The notes beneath the pieces were generated by a model. The model made no database searches. It had not been told where the DNA came from and saw nothing but the letters and a program-made list of their open reading frames with translations. From the NCBI RefSeq assembly GCF_900104675.1, contig NZ_LT629944.1, forward strand, positions 724,216 to 788,215: 64,000 bases of DNA, given 5' to 3'. Shown here one piece after another: positions 33,032 to 40,732 of this stretch. The translations under genes and the position numbers were made by a program. This DNA is from Angelakisella massiliensis. GTDB taxonomy: Bacteria > Bacillota > Clostridia > Oscillospirales > Ruminococcaceae. The number at the start of each line of letters is the position of its first letter. Positions within the stretch are counted from its first letter, which is position 1.

Positions 33032-33730
33032 ATGTGTACTCGATTTGTTTACCGAGGTGACGATACTATCACCGGCTTCAATTTTGAGATTGACCTTGCC
33101 GTATGGGATCACAAAATCATAACAGAAAAAGACCGCTTTTATATTGGCATCCTGCGGCCCGATGGGGTGCGTCATTCCTATCACGGCGTGAACCGCAACG
33201 GAAATGTCGGAACCCTGTTGTACGTTCACGGAAACCCGGAGGGGGCCTATCAGGATTCCAAAAACTGCATGACAATCGCAAACCTGACAGAACAGTTTGT
33301 GCAGGCAAAAATCAGCTTTGACGATGCACTGCAAATCGTGCAGGGACGAAAGATTGTCTATGCCCCGGATGCCACCATGCAGGCCATGCTGTCCGACAGG
33401 CAGGGACGTACCCTGATCGTTGAACCGGGTATTGGCTGGCGGGAAGATGATAGACGCTACTCGCTGATTACCAATTACTCTGTCCTTGCCCCCGAAAGCA
33501 CAATGCCCTTTCTTGTGCCGGGAGATGACCGATACGAAAGGGCTGCTCAACTTCTGAACACTTACGGAAAGCAGTTTACTGTCACCGATGCGTTTTCTGT
33601 ACTTCAAGCCGTCCGGCAGGAAGGAATCTGGGCCACCAGAGTTTCTTTCGTTTATTCGGCAAAAGAACACGCTGTTTACTATGTGGAGAACAACCATTTT
33701 TCACGGATTGAGAGATACGAGTTCTCATAA
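33032..33730 (+). CDS. linear amide C-N hydrolase (choloylglycine hydrolase-like), short form
   Basis: A 232-residue Ntn-hydrolase-like protein. The sequence begins MCT, so removal of Met would expose Cys2 as nucleophile, as in penicillin V acylase and bile-salt hydrolase. Other positions are changed: the G-R-N-x-D motif reads GFNFE, replacing the catalytic Arg and Asp by Phe and Glu. An Asn remains in LITNYSV, and an Arg in WATRVSFVY. It is about 90 residues shorter than bile-salt hydrolases. ATG at 33032 has GAGAGG upstream. It may process another amide such as an acyl amino acid or quorum signal, or be a divergent non-bile enzyme. It lies among mobile genes. Confidence 0.72.
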   Translation: MCTRFVYRGDDTITGFNFEIDLAVWDHKIITEKDRFYIGILRPDGVRHSYHGVNRNGNVGTLLYVHGNPEGAYQDSKNCMTIANLTEQFVQAKISFDDALQIVQGRKIVYAPDATMQAMLSDRQGRTLIVEPGIGWREDDRRYSLITNYSVLAPESTMPFLVPGDDRYERAAQLLNTYGKQFTVTDAFSVLQAVRQEGIWATRVSFVYSAKEHAVYYVENNHFSRIERYEFS

Positions 33731-33766
33731 CTTCGAGAGGGGGGAACGTCATGAATCCAGAGAACA

Positions 33767-33934
33767 TTTAAGGAGATGAACAAGCTCCTGTCCGCCATTG
33801 GCCGGAACATTAACCAAATCGCCAAGCGGGTCAACGCCGGTGGCCCCACCTATCAGGCCGACATGGAGGAAATCCGGGAAAGGCTGGATCAGATATGGCA
33901 GTTACAAAGACGCATCCTATTAAGTCAACGCTGA
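33767..33934 (+). pseudogene. C-terminal fragment of mobC
   Basis: The frame encodes 55 residues matching the end of MobC-type relaxosome proteins (LLSAIGRNINQIAKRVN, then ERLDQIWQLQ). The N-terminal ribbon-helix part is missing and replaced by sequence following the hydrolase gene. Its end overlaps the relaxase start at 33895, the normal mobC-mobA arrangement. Confidence 0.8.
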
Positions 33935-35244
33935 AAGCGGCCATTGATTATATCTGCAATCCCGACAAGACGGACGGAAAGCTGCTGGTGTCCGCTTTTG
34001 GCTGCGCCGCCGAGACCGCCGACATTGAATTTGAATGGACACGCCGCCATGCCATTGACAAGGGCACGCACCTGGGCCGCCACCTGATCCAAGCCTTTGA
34101 GCCTGGGGAGGTGTCGCCAGAGGAAGCCCACCGGATCGGCATGGAACTGGCACGGGAGGTCCTGGGCGGCAAATATGAATTTGTCCTCACCACTCACATT
34201 GACAAGGATCACGTCCATAATCACCTGATTTTCAATGCGGTCAGCTTCACCGATCACAAGCATTACCATTCCAACAAGCGCAGCTATCACGAGATACGCC
34301 GGGCCAGCGACCGGCTGTGCAAAGAACACGGCTTGTCCGTCATCGTCCCTGGCCGGGATAAGGGCAAGAGCTACATTGAGCATCAGGCCGCACAGAACGG
34401 CACCAGCTACAAGGCAAAGCTGAAAGCTGCCATCGACCGGCTGATCCCCGTGTCCTCCAGCCTGGAAGATTTGCTTGCCCGGTTGCAGCGGGAAGGGTAC
34501 GAAATCAAGCGGGGAAAGTATATCTCCGCCAGGGCGCCGGACCAGGAGAGGTTCACCCGGCTCAAAACCCTGGGCGCCGATTACACGGAAGAAGCCGTTG
34601 TTTCCCGCATTGCCGGAGGTCCCGGGCCCTCCAGACAGCCCCGGCATCGCAGCGGGAAAGTCAGCCTGCTCATTGATATTCAGAACAATATCAAGGCCCA
34701 GCAGAGCGCCGGATACCAGCGGTGGGCGACCATTGAGAATCTGAAACGGGCGGCCGCCACCATGAACTTTCTCACCGAACACGGCATCGGCAGTTATGAG
34801 GAATTGGTGGAACGGTGCGACGCCGTTGCCGCTGCCTCTATCCGCACCAGGGAAAGTCTGCGGGATACGGAACAGCGAATCGCCGACCTTGCTCTCTTGG
34901 GAAAGCAGATCGACACCTACCGCAAACTGAAACCTGTCTATGACCGCTACAAAGTGTCAAAGGACAAGGAAAAATTCCTGCGCGGCTTTGAGAGCGAGAT
35001 TATCTTATTCGAGGCGGCAGCCAGGGAGATCAAGAAGGCCGGACTCACCAAACTTCCTTCCTCCGATAAGCTGAAAGCAGAACTGGACGGACTCTCCGCC
35101 CGCAAGACCGCCTTGCAAACGGAACTTCGGAAGATACAGCGGGAAGAAACGGAATATGACACCCTCCACCAGAATGTGGACGCCCTACTGGAAAGGCCGA
35201 AGGAACAGGAACAGCAGCGGCAGCGGAGCAACGACTTGGAGTAA
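33895..35244 (+). CDS. MOBP-type relaxase/mobilisation nuclease
   Basis: A 449-residue relaxase. The HUH-type motif III is clear: HIDKDHVHNHLIFN (~100-113) with the metal-binding His triad. The N-terminal catalytic Tyr lies in AIDYICNPDKT (~18). The relaxase domain runs to ~220, with a long coiled-coil C-terminus (~270-440). It nicks oriT to start conjugative mobilisation in trans. The start overlaps the mobC remnant. With mobC truncated and no coupling protein next to it, function would need a helper element. Length fits this family in Firmicutes integrative mobilisable elements. Confidence 0.9.
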   Translation: MAVTKTHPIKSTLKAAIDYICNPDKTDGKLLVSAFGCAAETADIEFEWTRRHAIDKGTHLGRHLIQAFEPGEVSPEEAHRIGMELAREVLGGKYEFVLTTHIDKDHVHNHLIFNAVSFTDHKHYHSNKRSYHEIRRASDRLCKEHGLSVIVPGRDKGKSYIEHQAAQNGTSYKAKLKAAIDRLIPVSSSLEDLLARLQREGYEIKRGKYISARAPDQERFTRLKTLGADYTEEAVVSRIAGGPGPSRQPRHRSGKVSLLIDIQNNIKAQQSAGYQRWATIENLKRAAATMNFLTEHGIGSYEELVERCDAVAAASIRTRESLRDTEQRIADLALLGKQIDTYRKLKPVYDRYKVSKDKEKFLRGFESEIILFEAAAREIKKAGLTKLPSSDKLKAELDGLSARKTALQTELRKIQREETEYDTLHQNVDALLERPKEQEQQRQRSNDLE

Positions 35245-35336
35245 CGGGGATTGGGCGCTTTTTACAGTCTTTGCAAAACCCCTGGGCGCATGGTTATCCG
35301 GCTGCTATAATGGAACCAGGAATGGAGGTGCTGACT

Positions 35337-35690
35337 GTGACGAAATCCGAAGTAATCAAAGAGTTTTTCAAAAAGAGCGTGCTGCCCGTGGCGGTGGCGG
35401 CTTTGCTGTACTGCATTTTCAAATCCGCCTGCACAAAAGATGGAGTCACCGACTATGTATGGTTGTTCATCCTTTGCGGCCTGCCTTTTGGCATCCCACG
35501 GATGTTTGCCTGGATCGTGCCCGGCGGCTCTTTGGGAACCGCCCTTCCGTTGTTTCTGCTGAACTTTATTATTGGCGGAGTGATTGGCGGTTTCGTCCTG
35601 ATCTGGCGGTTGCTGGTGGCTGCCTGGTATATTCCCTTGACCATCTATCGACTGTTCATAACAAGAGGAACTTCCTATATTCCAGAATAG
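35337..35690 (+). CDS. DUF6050 family membrane protein
   Basis: A 117-residue protein with three membrane segments (~13-32, ~45-62, ~70-100), matching DUF6050 proteins that follow relaxase genes in Clostridia mobile elements (VLPVAVAALLYCIFKSACTKDG, WLFILCGLPFGI). GTG at 35337 is chosen because TGGAGGTG ends six bases upstream. Function unknown; its fixed place next to the relaxase suggests a role in transfer or element maintenance. Confidence 0.78.
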   Translation: MTKSEVIKEFFKKSVLPVAVAALLYCIFKSACTKDGVTDYVWLFILCGLPFGIPRMFAWIVPGGSLGTALPLFLLNFIIGGVIGGFVLIWRLLVAAWYIPLTIYRLFITRGTSYIPE

Positions 35691-36039
35691 CACTATGGAA
35701 ATGTGGAAAACGGCCGCTTCACCGATGGAAAACAAATATTCACGGCCCGATGGAAAAGCTGTAAGCTTTCCCACAGCCCGCAAACATTGTTTCCCACAGC
35801 TCCGCCCCTTTGACCGTTTACACACATTCCCACAGCGCCTACTACTGCTACTGAAAATGAGCGCCATCACCGAAATGATGATGGCGCTCATTCTTTATCT
35901 CCGTATCCTTCTTCAGCAAGATTAAGTATATTCTTTTTTTCTTTCTGCGCATAGCGCATGGTCCAAGCGGCATTCAAGAATCTGTGAAAATCCAGTAATA
36001 TCAACGGCTTGTAAGCAAGGCTTTTATCCAAATACTACT
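35691..36039. other. gene-free stretch with iteron-like repeats and terminator
   Basis: Three copies of TTCCCACAG (35768, 35791, 35827) and several ATGGAAA repeats lie just before a perfect hairpin (35856-35869 with 35879-35892) followed by TCTTTAT. No gene is seen up to the CPBP stop at 36040. Confidence 0.55.
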
Positions 36040-36906
36040 TCAGCGGTGAGTAAATGAGGCCACAACGAGATAAACCGTGTCAAAGGCCAGCAGCATCCAC
36101 AGGGCGGGATTGCTCCACACGCCGCTACTCCCGCCGGCCTGACTTCTCTCGCGCTTCCGTCCCCGTCTTTTCAGCAGCAGGCGGATCCCTCCTGTCACTG
36201 CGATCACCACCGAGACAAACACCAGAGCCAAGGTAGCCAGGGCACCAGGAGTGCCCGCCTGGCGCAGTAGCGGCAGCGCCACAGCAATGCTGTTTCCGGC
36301 GATGTGCAGTCCGATGGACGTCCCCAATCCGTAGTGCAGGGCCGCATAGCCGAAAATCAATCCGCACCAGAAGGCGGACAACCCCTGATAGAGATCGTGG
36401 TGCATCAGCCCGAAGCACAGGGCCGACAGTAAAATGGCCTGCCGCGCCCCCCCTGGCAGCAAGCGGCGCAGCACCACTCCTCGGTAGATCAGTTCCTCAA
36501 GGACAGGACCGACTATACAAATATATATTGCCAGCAGCGGTGTGGCGATTTCTTCTCCCACTGCCGCCGCTTGGGCGGTGAAGCCAACCAGGTTCCACAC
36601 CCGCTCTAGAACCGGAGTAAGTACCATGACGGCAAGATTTCCACTCAGCGCCACACTTATGAGAAAAACCAGCGTGCCCAAAGAGGCCTTCTGGGAAGAG
36701 AAGTGAGGGGCTTCGCCGCTCACTAGTGAGGACCAGAGCAGGGGGATCGCCGATGCCACCGCGCAGCTAAGGAGCAGCACGATACCCTCCGGCAAGCCGG
36801 GAACAGAAGACAAAAGTTTTTGCAGTAACCCAAACAGCACGCTGTATGCGAATAAGCTGCACCACAGCCATGTCAAGCTGTGTAGCGGGGGAATCTTTTT
36901 GTTCAT
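36040..36906 (-). CDS. CPBP family intramembrane metalloprotease
   Basis: A 288-residue protein with about eight membrane segments and the CPBP (Rce1-like) motifs: EELIYR (137-142), a conserved histidine region FGLMHHDLY (~164-172) and HIAGNS (~206-211). Such glutamic intramembrane proteases process prenylated or secreted peptides and are frequent in bacteriocin immunity and mobile clusters. ATG at 36906 has GGGAGG seven bases upstream. No bacteriocin gene was found nearby, so the role is open. High GC compared with its flanks. Confidence 0.85.
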   Translation of the reverse strand: MNKKIPPLHSLTWLWCSLFAYSVLFGLLQKLLSSVPGLPEGIVLLLSCAVASAIPLLWSSLVSGEAPHFSSQKASLGTLVFLISVALSGNLAVMVLTPVLERVWNLVGFTAQAAAVGEEIATPLLAIYICIVGPVLEELIYRGVVLRRLLPGGARQAILLSALCFGLMHHDLYQGLSAFWCGLIFGYAALHYGLGTSIGLHIAGNSIAVALPLLRQAGTPGALATLALVFVSVVIAVTGGIRLLLKRRGRKRERSQAGGSSGVWSNPALWMLLAFDTVYLVVASFTHR

Positions 36907-36990
36907 AACAACCTCCCATACGGCCTTGGCCGCAAAATTTGGCCTAATTATAGCATATTCCCGTCGATTTGCGGGCAGCTTTAACAAATT

Positions 36991-37190
36991 TTAAGCTTTT
37001 TTTAAAATAGCTCCATCACCAAACGCACGGCTGCCGAGCTCATTCAGTACATCGAGGTTTATCCTGCGGTCAAGGAGAACAGAATCACCAAAACTGCATT
37101 GGATCCTTTGAGGTACCGGATTGCCGGAAAATCCCCGAGCGGGACATTCTTTTGGAAACGAGAAAAGGCGTAGCATTAAGCTACGCCCCC
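36991..37190 (+). other. unassigned coding-like fragment and terminator
   Basis: An open plus-strand frame of about 55 codons without a start codon (ending in a TAG near 37171) looks like the tail of a larger gene, family unknown. It ends at a hairpin GGCGTAGC/GCTACGCC near 37167-37188, which would also terminate the SLOG gene. Confidence 0.35.
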
Positions 37191-37238
37191 GCACAGATCT
37201 CTATAATAAACTTGGAAATAAAAAAATGCGGAGTATCA

Positions 37239-37691
37239 TCAGCAGACCTTTTCAGATCCTTTAATGATACTCCGTATGGTCTGATAAGCTCCACCGCCTG
37301 TATGATCCACATAGAATACAACGAGATTGCTTCGCTTCACCATCTGCCGATTGCGAATTTGGAAAGCACCTTTCGGGTGGCTGCTGGCCGCGTTGCCGCA
37401 TATTTCGATTTCATCATAATAGGCTTCAAAGTTTTCCATATTGTTGCGCAGCTCCGCCGTGGGATATGGCAGTATCCAAATCAAGGAACTGTTGTCATCC
37501 CGAACAAGCCGCTGCTGGCGTTTGACAGTGGAGGAAACGATCTGGTCAAAATCTCCGTCCCGTCCGACCAGGAACTCCACATACTCCTTTTCCAAAAGCA
37601 GCGCATGAACCGGCGCCTCCACACGATCCTCCGCCTCACGAAACTCCGGGATGATCCGGTGTCCAAAAAAACTAACGCTAAATATGTTCAC
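37239..37691 (-). CDS. SLOG-domain (DUF1273-like) protein
   Basis: A 150-residue protein with the SLOG/YpsA-like signature: SFFGHRII near the N-terminus, GRDGDFD (~43-49), ILPYP (~73-77), and a late SNLVVFYVDHTGGGAY strand-loop. SLOG proteins bind nucleotides or nucleotide-derived ligands and occur in DprA, YpsA and some defence systems. The frame starts at GTG 37691 with only a weak ribosome site; no better start is seen. AT-rich and isolated among mobile genes; a role in phage defence or plasmid function is possible but unproven. Confidence 0.75.
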   Translation of the reverse strand: MNIFSVSFFGHRIIPEFREAEDRVEAPVHALLLEKEYVEFLVGRDGDFDQIVSSTVKRQQRLVRDDNSSLIWILPYPTAELRNNMENFEAYYDEIEICGNAASSHPKGAFQIRNRQMVKRSNLVVFYVDHTGGGAYQTIRSIIKGSEKVC

Positions 37692-37729
37692 GGTTTTATC
37701 TTCGCCATTTTCAAGCCAGCCTCTCCAAC

Positions 37730-37793
37730 AAAGTAAATAATCTACTTCTCATTATATGCATATATTGACTTAAAGTAAATAATCCTCTAATTT
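37730..37793 (+). promoter_or_regulatory. promoter with paired operator-like repeats upstream of XRE gene
   Basis: AAAGTAAATAATC occurs at 37730-37742 and 37772-37784, 42 bases apart (about four DNA turns). The second copy fills the spacer of a promoter, TTGACT (37765-37770) and TAATTT (37788-37793), with 17 bases between. This fits autoregulation by the XRE protein at 37849. Confidence 0.5.
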
Positions 37794-37848
37794 GTTTCAA
37801 TTATAATTTACCTGCTTTGTTGGTAGCATAATATCAGGAGGTGATATT

Positions 37849-38079
37849 ATGCAGACGGAGTTTCCAGAACGCTATATCACTCTGGGCTTGAAGATCGCAT
37901 ATTACAGGAAAAAGGCGGGGCTGACACAGGAGGTCCTTGCGGAGAGGATCGGGAAAAGTGTCAACTTCGTTGGTCAGGTAGAAGGGACGGGTACGATCCG
38001 TGGCGTATCTCTTGAAACACTGTTCAAGATCGCCCAAGTGCTGAAAATCTCGCCCTCCAAGCTGTTAGAGGATGACTAA
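37849..38079 (+). CDS. XRE-family transcriptional regulator
   Basis: A 76-residue protein that is a single helix-turn-helix domain: LGLKIAYYRKKAGLTQEVLAERIGKS then the recognition helix and VSLETLFKIAQVLKISPSKLL. GGAGGTG precedes the ATG. It is divergent from, and could regulate, the SLOG gene through the repeats at 37730 and 37772. Confidence 0.88.
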   Translation: MQTEFPERYITLGLKIAYYRKKAGLTQEVLAERIGKSVNFVGQVEGTGTIRGVSLETLFKIAQVLKISPSKLLEDD

Positions 38080-38109
38080 TCGACTGCGACGCAGCCAGAA
38101 CAAAAAAAG

Positions 38110-38160
38110 AATGGGAGCGCCAACATCGGATAACTGCATCCGATGTTGACGCTCCCATTT
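38110..38160. terminator. rho-independent terminator of the XRE gene
   Basis: A 22-base arm (38110-38131) pairs with 38138-38159 with one mismatch around a short loop, followed by TTTTGCTT. Confidence 0.7.
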
Positions 38161-38286
38161 TGCTTGATAAAAGGTGAAAATCCGGCGTTTTTCCTATGCA
38201 GAAACGCCCTGCCGCTCCACATAGGAAATCATACTGCCCTTACACGGAAAAGCCACTACAGGCGGTTTCTTCGTCTATTTTGAACC

Positions 38287-38463
38287 CTAATTCCCGCACT
38301 TTTTGGAACGGAGGGAAAGATAGTGCGGGCAGGACACCACCACCGCCCGGAAACTCTGCTTGCAGGGATGGACGCAGCCCTTGCAGAGCTTGTTATACTT
38401 GCGTCTGCCGTTCTCGCCCAGGAAGAACGCCCATTCCAGACGCCATTTTTTGCTTCGGCTCAT
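38287..38463 (-). CDS. small cysteine-rich protein, copy 1
   Basis: A 58-residue protein starting MSRSKKWRLEWAFFL. Four cysteines form a C-x2-C-x3-C ... C-P pattern (LCKGCVHPCKQSF, then VVSCPHYLS), suggesting a small zinc-binding module. A homologue at 40015-40200 keeps the pattern with different surface residues. Both lie next to relaxase/replication genes. Function not known to me. The start overlaps the end of the relaxase remnant, as in an operon. Confidence 0.6.
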   Translation of the reverse strand: MSRSKKWRLEWAFFLGENGRRKYNKLCKGCVHPCKQSFRAVVVSCPHYLSLRSKKCGN

Positions 38464-38815
38464 AAGTCATGCTCCGGGGGCTTTTTCTGATGAGCCTTGT
38501 CCGGGGGCTTGCGCTCGCCGCACTCCCGTTTTGCGTCCTCCAGCCGTTCCCGGATATCTCGCCGTACTTCTGGTCGTTCCAGTCCACGGTGTCCTCCTTG
38601 TGGCTTTTCCAGTTCCCGGACGGGAGCCGGATACGCTCGCCGTTCTCGTCAAGGTCATAAACTTTCCGGCTCTTGGGAAGCCATTTCCCGGTTTCGTCCA
38701 TTGCCCGGATGGTCAGCAGGATGTGGGCATGGGGATTCCCGTCCCCCTTGTCGTGAATGGCAAAATCGGCAATCATGCCTTTGGAAACAAAAAACTCCCG
38801 GCAATAGCATTTATT
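38460..38815 (-). pseudogene. internally deleted MobL/MobQ-type relaxase
   Basis: The frame encodes the relaxase segment SKGMIADFAIHDKGDGNPHAH-x-LLT (HxH metal ligands) and about 60 residues more (VDWNDQKYGE). A shift of frame follows near 38565, after which another frame gives a Glu/Lys-rich C-terminus ending at 38460. The N-terminal third, with the catalytic Tyr, is missing. The upstream edge joins a VOC-family gene. Confidence 0.75.
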
Positions 38816-39090
38816 TGAGTCAGGGGAAAACATAGTTCTAAATTCTCAACTTTTCTTTTTAGAATGTCTAAACTTTCAACATCAATACTTGGCAAGCAAT
38901 TACTTCCAAAGCTATGTTTCTCATTCATTTTCTCAAAAGCGAACAAACCCAAACGAAATCCGTTTATATCAAAAATACTATAAATATCATCTTTAACAGT
39001 TACTTCTTCTTCGAAAAAATCTTGATAAAATTGGATTGCTCTCTCCATATCTTTTACACATAGATATAATGATCTAATATGACAGTTCAA
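38773..39090 (-). pseudogene. VOC (glyoxalase/bleomycin-resistance-like) gene truncated by recombination
   Basis: The first ~90 residues are a typical VOC half: IRSLYLCVKDMERAIQFYQDFF, then a beta-alpha unit with YSIFDINGFRLGLFAF. After about residue 93 the frame runs into relaxase DNA and gives foreign residues (AGSFLFPK) before stopping. The second beta-alpha-beta unit with the C-terminal metal ligands is incomplete. Junction near 38815. Confidence 0.7.
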
Positions 39091-39174
39091 TATTCTCTCC
39101 TCCAGAAACTTCGATTTGTTATTGCAACTATTATACCTGATTCAGCCTCAAAAAGATAGCAAGCATTTATAAAA

Positions 39175-39380
39175 CTTGTCGGCCGGGAACAACTTGCAGC
39201 GCAAGGTATTCCCGGCCGACAAGTTCACAAAGGTGTAGCTGGCACAGCCAGCGCAGGGGAAGCGTAGCGTCCCCTGTGATGATTGGAAGCAGCCGCAAGT
39301 GTGCTGGAAATCATCCGCTTTCCGCAGGAAGCCCCCGACAGGGCGCAACGCACCGGCTCGACCGGTGTATAGTTGCGCCC
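39175..39380. other. oriT-like inverted-repeat region
   Basis: Two hairpins lie close together next to mobilisation genes: a perfect 15-bp stem (39175-39189 with 39209-39223) and a nested one (GGGCGCAAC 39341-39349 with 39372-39380, enclosing CACCGG/CCGGTG). A GGGGAAGCGTAGCGTCCCC hairpin lies between. This composition and position fit a transfer origin; the nick site is not identified. Confidence 0.45.
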
Positions 39381-39680
39381 TTACTCCGTAAGGGGTTTCC
39401 CGGCTACCCGACCTTTCACGATTTCCGAAACAACTTCTTTCATGCCAGTTTGGGAAAATGCCTGTTTCAGAATATCCATCACATCATCGTCCGTCAGCAC
39501 TTCCGGCCTTATCAGGAAACTTTCCAGCATAGCCCCTCTGGTGCAGAGCCGGTGCGTCCGTTCCTTCCGGGTAAGCTGCTTTATCTGGTGTTCCAGTATC
39601 TTTTCTTCGTGCTGCGCCCGCCGCAGTCTGGCTTCGCCTTGGGCAAGCTGCCGGTTGAGTTTTTCCAGCTTTTTATTCAT
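39381..39680 (-). CDS. DUF3847 family protein
   Basis: A 99-residue DUF3847 protein: a long N-terminal coiled coil (LEKLNRQLAQGEARLRRAQHEEKILEHQ-like heptads), then the RLCTRGAMLES motif and an acidic-to-basic C-terminal helix. The family sits upstream of MobL relaxase genes in integrative elements and may be a relaxosome accessory. Start at 39680 is chosen because GGAGG lies nine bases upstream; the ATG at 39689 overlaps the site. Confidence 0.82.
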   Translation of the reverse strand: MNKKLEKLNRQLAQGEARLRRAQHEEKILEHQIKQLTRKERTHRLCTRGAMLESFLIRPEVLTDDDVMDILKQAFSQTGMKEVVSEIVKGRVAGKPLTE

Positions 39681-40014
39681 CACGGTCATCCTCCTTTTTG
39701 GGGAGCAGCGTGTAAATGTGGTTCGGTTCTCCCACGCCCTGACGTACCCGCAGGATCAGTCCGGCGTCCTCCAATTCTTTCAGGGAACGCTTGACGGTCA
39801 CGGAGCTGCGGGACAAGGCCGCTGCCAGCTCCACAATGGGGAACCGGACAAACAGTATCCCGTTGGTATCCTCCGCACCTCCCGCAAGGGTGGCGTCCAG
39901 CAGACGGGCATACATGACTTTTGCAGTGCTGCTGACCGGCAACCGCAGCATGGCGGCGGGAAGTGGCATGCAGGGCGGCAGAACGGTGTCTGCGGTCATA
40001 AATTCAAAGTCCAT
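39673..40014 (-). CDS. replication initiator-like winged-helix protein
   Basis: A 113-residue protein that is a winged helix-turn-helix as in RepA/replication initiator N-domains of mobile elements: LPVSSTAKVMYARLLDATL, then LAAALSRSSVTVKRSLKELEDAGLI. It is complete but short, so it is more likely a regulator or a truncated initiator than a full RepA. Its ATG abuts the TAA of the preceding gene and its end overlaps the DUF3847 gene, showing a tight operon. Confidence 0.78.
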   Translation of the reverse strand: MDFEFMTADTVLPPCMPLPAAMLRLPVSSTAKVMYARLLDATLAGGAEDTNGILFVRFPIVELAAALSRSSVTVKRSLKELEDAGLILRVRQGVGEPNHIYTLLPKKEDDRDE

Positions 40015-40200
40015 TTAGTTGGTTTTCTCCTTTCGCTTGGCTCGTTTGGACAGGTAACAGGGGCAGTCGATCACGACAGCCCGGAAGCTCTGTTTACACT
40101 CATGCTGACACTTCCGGCACAGGTCGTTGTAGGCCACACGCCCCCGGTCATTGAGGAAGAAGGACAGCTCCAACTTCCGTTTCTTGCTCATTCTCGGCAT
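40015..40200 (-). CDS. small cysteine-rich protein, copy 2
   Basis: A 61-residue homologue of the 38287 protein. It shares the LC-x2-C-x3-CKQSFRAVV core and the CPCYLSKR ending, indicating a conserved metal-binding microprotein family. AGGAGG lies four bases before the ATG at 40200. It is the first gene of the 40200-39381 operon (small Cys protein, winged helix, DUF3847). Confidence 0.65.
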   Translation of the reverse strand: MPRMSKKRKLELSFFLNDRGRVAYNDLCRKCQHECKQSFRAVVIDCPCYLSKRAKRKEKTN

Positions 40201-40656
40201 GGTGCCTCCTATCATAGAAAATCCGCCCATTTCAGCTGTAACGGTAGAGATGGGCGGATAGCGGTTTCTGGTGTCATGTTTCGGGGCAATTTTCAAAGAA
40301 AATACGGCCATAGAGCCGTCCTAAAAAGCCCCATAGTATCACGGACAGGGCAGACTACGCCCCGCCCATTTGTCATGTTTGGGTAGCGTTTTGGTGTCAG
40401 TTCTGCCGGGTCTCCCTGATGTCGTTCCTGCCCCTGAATCTCACAGCAGCGTTTTGTTCCCGTTGGTACGCTCGCTGCGGTCAAGGTTCCTCCAACTCCT
40501 TGCCGCAGGTCGTTGCGCTACATCGCCAGGGAGCATATCCCATCAGGCCGGTCATTCGATTGGAATAATCCATCGATGAACTGACTTAATCATAGCTCAT
40601 TTTTGAACCCTTTCCCGTATGTCCAGAAAGTAGGAATACCGCCCCAAAATCGAAAA

Positions 40657-40687
40657 TTTCCACGATTTCGGAACGGTATGGTATAAT
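40657..40687 (+). promoter_or_regulatory. extended -10 promoter with TTTCCACG box for XRE gene
   Basis: TTTCCACG (40657-40664) lies 25 bases before an extended -10 TGGTATAAT (40679-40687). The same arrangement occurs at 46225-46253 before the paralogous XRE gene. The TTCC...GGAA symmetry in between suggests an operator. Confidence 0.55.
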
Positions 40688-40732
40688 GATTATATATGCT
40701 CGAAAACCACATGGGAAGGGAGTGGCAAACCG

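Noticed and set aside
35691..36039. Small genes in the stretch after DUF6050
   Set aside because: The short frames have no ribosome sites and are interrupted by the repeat and hairpin.
40320..40650. Coding region between the Cys-rich gene and the XRE promoter
   Set aside because: Only short out-of-phase frames; the sequence resembles flanks seen near 44480 and looks like decayed element DNA.
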